DNA of 64,000 nucleotides from Clostridiales bacterium (GTDB lineage Bacteria; Bacillota; Clostridia; Christensenellales; Borkfalkiaceae): positions 1-64,000 of the forward strand of contig SVIP01000004.1 in assembly GCA_015069425.1 (NCBI GenBank). The letters run 5' to 3'. Position 1 is the stretch's first letter. Every line of letters starts with the position of its first letter. The translations under genes and the position numbers were made by a program. The notes under the pieces were generated by a model. The model searched no databases. It was not told the origin of the DNA and saw nothing but the letters and a program-made list of their open reading frames with translations. Below, in pieces: positions 60,953-64,000 of this stretch.

Positions 60953-61165
60953 ATGGGTATAGGCAAAGGAAAGTATCTTTTTGGGATATGTAAGGTAGGA
61001 GAAAAGGGACAAATAGTAATCCCAAAAGATGCGAGAAAAGTTTTTGATATTAAGCCAGGAGATAGTTTAGTGCTTTTTGGTGATGAAAAAAAAGGGTTAG
61101 CTCTTGTTAAAACAGAGGTTTTTAATGGTGTTGCCGAAAGTATTATGGGGGATAGTAATGACTGA
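60953..61165 (+). CDS. AbrB/SpoVT/MazE-type DNA-binding protein
   Basis: ICKVGEKGQIVIPKDARKVFDIKPGDSLVLFGDEKKGLALVK; SD gggagg. Confidence 0.92.
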   Translation: MGIGKGKYLFGICKVGEKGQIVIPKDARKVFDIKPGDSLVLFGDEKKGLALVKTEVFNGVAESIMGDSND

Positions 61166-62069
61166 GCAAGTACAGATTAAAAATTTAAGCAAAAGTTTTG
61201 GCACGGTTAAGGCGGTGGACGATTTAAGTTTTAGCGTAAAAAAGGGTGAGTTTTTTGCCTTTTTAGGTGTTAATGGTGCTGGAAAATCTACTACTATTTC
61301 TATAATGTGTGGTACATTGATAAAAGATAGTGGGGAAGTTATAATTGATGGTAAAAATCTAGACGATAACCTAAATTTTGTTAAAAGGGAAATCGGTGTG
61401 GTTTTTCAAAACAGCGTTTTAGACAAATCGCTAAGTGTTTACGATAACCTTTTACACCGAGCGAGTTTATACGGAATAGTTGGTGAGGAATTTAAAAAGC
61501 GCTTTGATTATTTGCAAGAATTATTGGCGTTTAAAGACTATGCTTTCCGTACGGTTGGGAAACTTTCTGGCGGTCAAAAGCGGAAAATAGATATTGCAAG
61601 GGCATTAATACATCAACCTAACATATTGATATTAGACGAACCAACAACAGGGCTAGACCCAATGACAAGACAATTAATTTGGGGCGTTATTGAAGGTTTG
61701 AGAAAAGAAAAAAATATAACCGTGCTTTTGACTACGCACTATATGGAAGAGGCTGCTGATGCTGATCACGTCGTTATCATAGATAACGGAAAGATTATTG
61801 CAGAAGGCACGCCGTTTGATTTGAAAAACAAATATTCTGGGGATTTTATTACCATTTATGGAGTAGAAGAAGAAAAAATACAAGGACTTAAGTTGCAATA
61901 TCAAAAAGTTGTAGACGGATATCGTATTACTGTTGAGAACACGGAAAAAGCAACTGAACTTATAATAAAAAACCCCGAAATTTTCAAAGATTATGAAATT
62001 GTAAAAGGGAAAATGGACGACGTATTCTTATCGGTTACGGGGAAAAGCCTTTCGGGAGGAAATAAATGA
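61158..62069 (+). CDS. ABC transporter ATP-binding protein (ABC-2 type exporter)
   Basis: FFAFLGVNGAGKSTTISIMCG, LSGGQKRKIDIARALIHQPNILILDEPTTGLDP. Confidence 0.95.
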   Translation: MTEQVQIKNLSKSFGTVKAVDDLSFSVKKGEFFAFLGVNGAGKSTTISIMCGTLIKDSGEVIIDGKNLDDNLNFVKREIGVVFQNSVLDKSLSVYDNLLHRASLYGIVGEEFKKRFDYLQELLAFKDYAFRTVGKLSGGQKRKIDIARALIHQPNILILDEPTTGLDPMTRQLIWGVIEGLRKEKNITVLLTTHYMEEAADADHVVIIDNGKIIAEGTPFDLKNKYSGDFITIYGVEEEKIQGLKLQYQKVVDGYRITVENTEKATELIIKNPEIFKDYEIVKGKMDDVFLSVTGKSLSGGNK

Positions 62070-62974
62070 AAACTTTTTTAATAATGGTAAAAAGGAATAC
62101 TAAATTATTTTTTAAAGATAAAGGCTTATTCTTTACTTCGCTCATTACTCCGTTAATACTGCTTGTTTTGTACGCAACCTTTTTGTCAAACGTTTATAAG
62201 GACAGTTTTTTAAAAACTATGCCAGAAGGTGTTATAATCCCACCTAAAGAGGTTATAAACGGATTTGTAGGCGGGCAACTAATGTCTTCACTACTTGCAG
62301 TTTCTTGTGTCACTGTTTCGTTTTGTTCTAATATGCTTATGGTACAAGACAAGGTGAGTGGCGCACACAAAGATTTTTTAATAACACCGATAAAACGCTC
62401 GACGATGGCGTTTGGGTATTATATATCGACAACTATAAGTACTTTGATTATTTGTACAGTTGCTTTAGGGGCGTGCTTAGTTTACGTCGGTATTATAGGG
62501 TGGTATTTAAGTGCTGTTGACGTATTACTCTTGCTTTTAGACCTGTTTTTACTTGTTTCGTTTGGCACGGCTTTGTCCTCGGTTATAAATTTCTTTTTAT
62601 CTTCACAAGGTCAAATATCAGCAGTCGGTTCCATAGTAAGTTCTTGTTATGGTTTTATATGCGGTGCATATATGCCACTATCTAGTTTTTCACAAGGACT
62701 CAGGGACGTGATAATGTTTCTACCAGGAACGTACGGAACTTCCCTTTTAAGAAACCACGCTATGGCGGGAGTGTTTAAGGAAATGGGAAATTATTTACCC
62801 GAAAGTGCATTATCTGCCGTTAAAGATGCGGTTGATTGTAACCTTTACTTTTTTGAAAAACAAGTTGATATTTCAACGTCGCTTATAGTCACTTGTTTAT
62901 CTGTAGTAGTGCTTATAGCGGTATATGTGCTTTTAAACGTGCTGTCTAATAGAAAAATAAAGAACAAACGATAA
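62066..62974 (+). CDS. ABC-2 type transporter permease
   Basis: 6-TM pattern, starts at stop of ATPase gene. Confidence 0.9.
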   Translation: MKTFLIMVKRNTKLFFKDKGLFFTSLITPLILLVLYATFLSNVYKDSFLKTMPEGVIIPPKEVINGFVGGQLMSSLLAVSCVTVSFCSNMLMVQDKVSGAHKDFLITPIKRSTMAFGYYISTTISTLIICTVALGACLVYVGIIGWYLSAVDVLLLLLDLFLLVSFGTALSSVINFFLSSQGQISAVGSIVSSCYGFICGAYMPLSSFSQGLRDVIMFLPGTYGTSLLRNHAMAGVFKEMGNYLPESALSAVKDAVDCNLYFFEKQVDISTSLIVTCLSVVVLIAVYVLLNVLSNRKIKNKR

Positions 62975-62976
62975 AT

Positions 62977-63005
62977 AAAAACGCAACCAATAGGTTGCGT
63001 TTTTA
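62977..63005 (+). terminator. Intrinsic terminator
   Basis: AAAAACGCAACC-aata-GGTTGCGTTTTT. Confidence 0.85.
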
Positions 63006-63084
63006 TTTACATAATAGGCTTATTTGTGGTACAATTATGTATAACAAAGTAAAAAATTAAGCAAAATACCATTAAAGGTAAATT

Positions 63085-63462
63085 ATGCTAGATAAAAGGT
63101 GTTTTGCTTTGCTTAAAATAATAAACGACCAATGTGTCGATTCGGGTTATAAAGTTTTTTCAGTAGACGAATTAATCAGTGCAATGCCTAATAATTTAGG
63201 TGTTGACAGTGCGGTTATTTTTCTTTGTATTAAGTCGCTTTTAGAACACGAATATATAAGCGTCAAATATCAAGATGAACGAGAGATTTGTGTAATTCCG
63301 CTCATAAAAGGTAGGCTTGTTTTTGAAAAGGCTATTGAAGAAGAGATAGAAAAAAATAACACTTCTAAAAAGTACTTTGCATATTCGCTTGTTGGGGCGA
63401 TTATTGGTGGGGTAATCGGCGGAACGATATTTGCCATTATTCAAGCGGTATTAGGTGCATAA
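63085..63462 (+). CDS. Hypothetical: wHTH-like N-terminus plus C-terminal TM
   Basis: Helical N-terminal part, Gly-rich TM YSLVGAIIGGVIGGTIFAIIQAV. Confidence 0.6.
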   Translation: MLDKRCFALLKIINDQCVDSGYKVFSVDELISAMPNNLGVDSAVIFLCIKSLLEHEYISVKYQDEREICVIPLIKGRLVFEKAIEEEIEKNNTSKKYFAYSLVGAIIGGVIGGTIFAIIQAVLGA

Positions 63463-63463
63463 T

Positions 63464-63817
63464 ATGTTGAGTAGTATGGAAAACAAGATTATGCAAACGA
63501 TATTTTCCGAGTGTCAAAATAAGACCTCCTCACTTGTTAGTCCAATGGATATTATTCGTATTTCAGGGCTTAATAACCTTACGCAAACGGCACTTGATCG
63601 CATAATTGACGACTTGAATAAAGACGGGTATTTTGACCTTGTTTATTCGGATAGAAGAGGAGAAAAGATTTATTGCATATCGCTTACTAATAAAGGGAAA
63701 GCCTATGCAAGGGGCAAAAAAATATTCAAACGAAACTTAATTGTGCGTGTGCTAATAACCTTATCGTTAGCCGTGCTTAGTTTCGTTACTGGGTTAATAT
63801 TAAAGGCTGTTTTTTAG
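63464..63817 (+). CDS. Hypothetical: wHTH-like N-terminus plus C-terminal TM (same layout as preceding gene)
   Basis: TALDRIIDDLNKDGYFDLVYSDRRGEKIYCISLTNKGKAYA; TM at C-terminus; exact start uncertain (63464 or 63476). Confidence 0.6.
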   Translation: MLSSMENKIMQTIFSECQNKTSSLVSPMDIIRISGLNNLTQTALDRIIDDLNKDGYFDLVYSDRRGEKIYCISLTNKGKAYARGKKIFKRNLIVRVLITLSLAVLSFVTGLILKAVF

Positions 63818-63820
63818 ATT

Positions 63821-64000
63821 ATGGAAAAGAGAAAGTTTGAACTTCATTCTAAGTTTAATCCAACTGGGGATCAACCTCAAGCGATTAAAAAACTAACCGA
63901 GGGTTTGTGTGACGGACTTCGTACACAAGTCCTTTTGGGCGTTACGGGAAGTGGAAAAACTTTTACGATGGCTAACGTAATAAACAACGTAAACCGTCCA
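63821..64000 (+). CDS. uvrB: UvrABC subunit B, 3'-truncated by window edge
   Basis: [54 protein letters not shown]. Confidence 0.96.
   Translation, partial: MEKRKFELHSKFNPTGDQPQAIKKLTEGLCDGLRTQVLLGVTGSGKTFTMANVINNVNRP

Overview
64 kb of AT-rich bacterial chromosome from a Clostridia-like Firmicute (standard code, probably an uncultured spore-former). The window is nearly gap-free. It opens inside tuf (EF-Tu) and ends inside uvrB. I saw no rRNA, tRNA, CRISPR array, transposase or prophage. Recognisable blocks: an M23 (SpoIIQ-like) peptidase and an M1 peptidase; addB-addA; a BY-kinase/PHP-phosphatase pair; queH; nagA; DUF421/DUF4363; a THF riboswitch with a folT-like ECF S component; cardiolipin synthase; a SpoVB-like flippase; SPFH + Arc; an archaeal-type AspRS; infC-rpmI-rplT with a structured leader; yebC; an HtrA-like protease; ruvCAB-queA-tgt-yajC; a ClC channel; an M29 peptidase; dxs; polysaccharide genes (CapD/FlaA1-like, O-antigen ligase, NahK-like kinase, two Wzz proteins); TtcA-like; patatin; a ComEC-like MBL protein; a collagen-like (BclA-type) protein; AbrB + ABC exporter. 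The most interesting signals are in non-coding DNA. (1) A long inverted repeat upstream of the collagen-like gene acts as a terminator-like hairpin, buries the Shine-Dalgarno (SD), and carries a sigma-K/E-like promoter with its -10 in the loop. (2) At several loci a terminator-like hairpin has the SD of the next gene inside its 3' arm. (3) Intergenic regions at 35.05 kb and 36.7-36.85 kb contain overlapping, mutually exclusive hairpins. (4) Two TGATATCA palindromes 11 bp apart overlap the SPFH-Arc promoter. (5) infC probably starts with AUU, which the ORF track truncates. All calls come from reading the sequence; no database or folding program was run.
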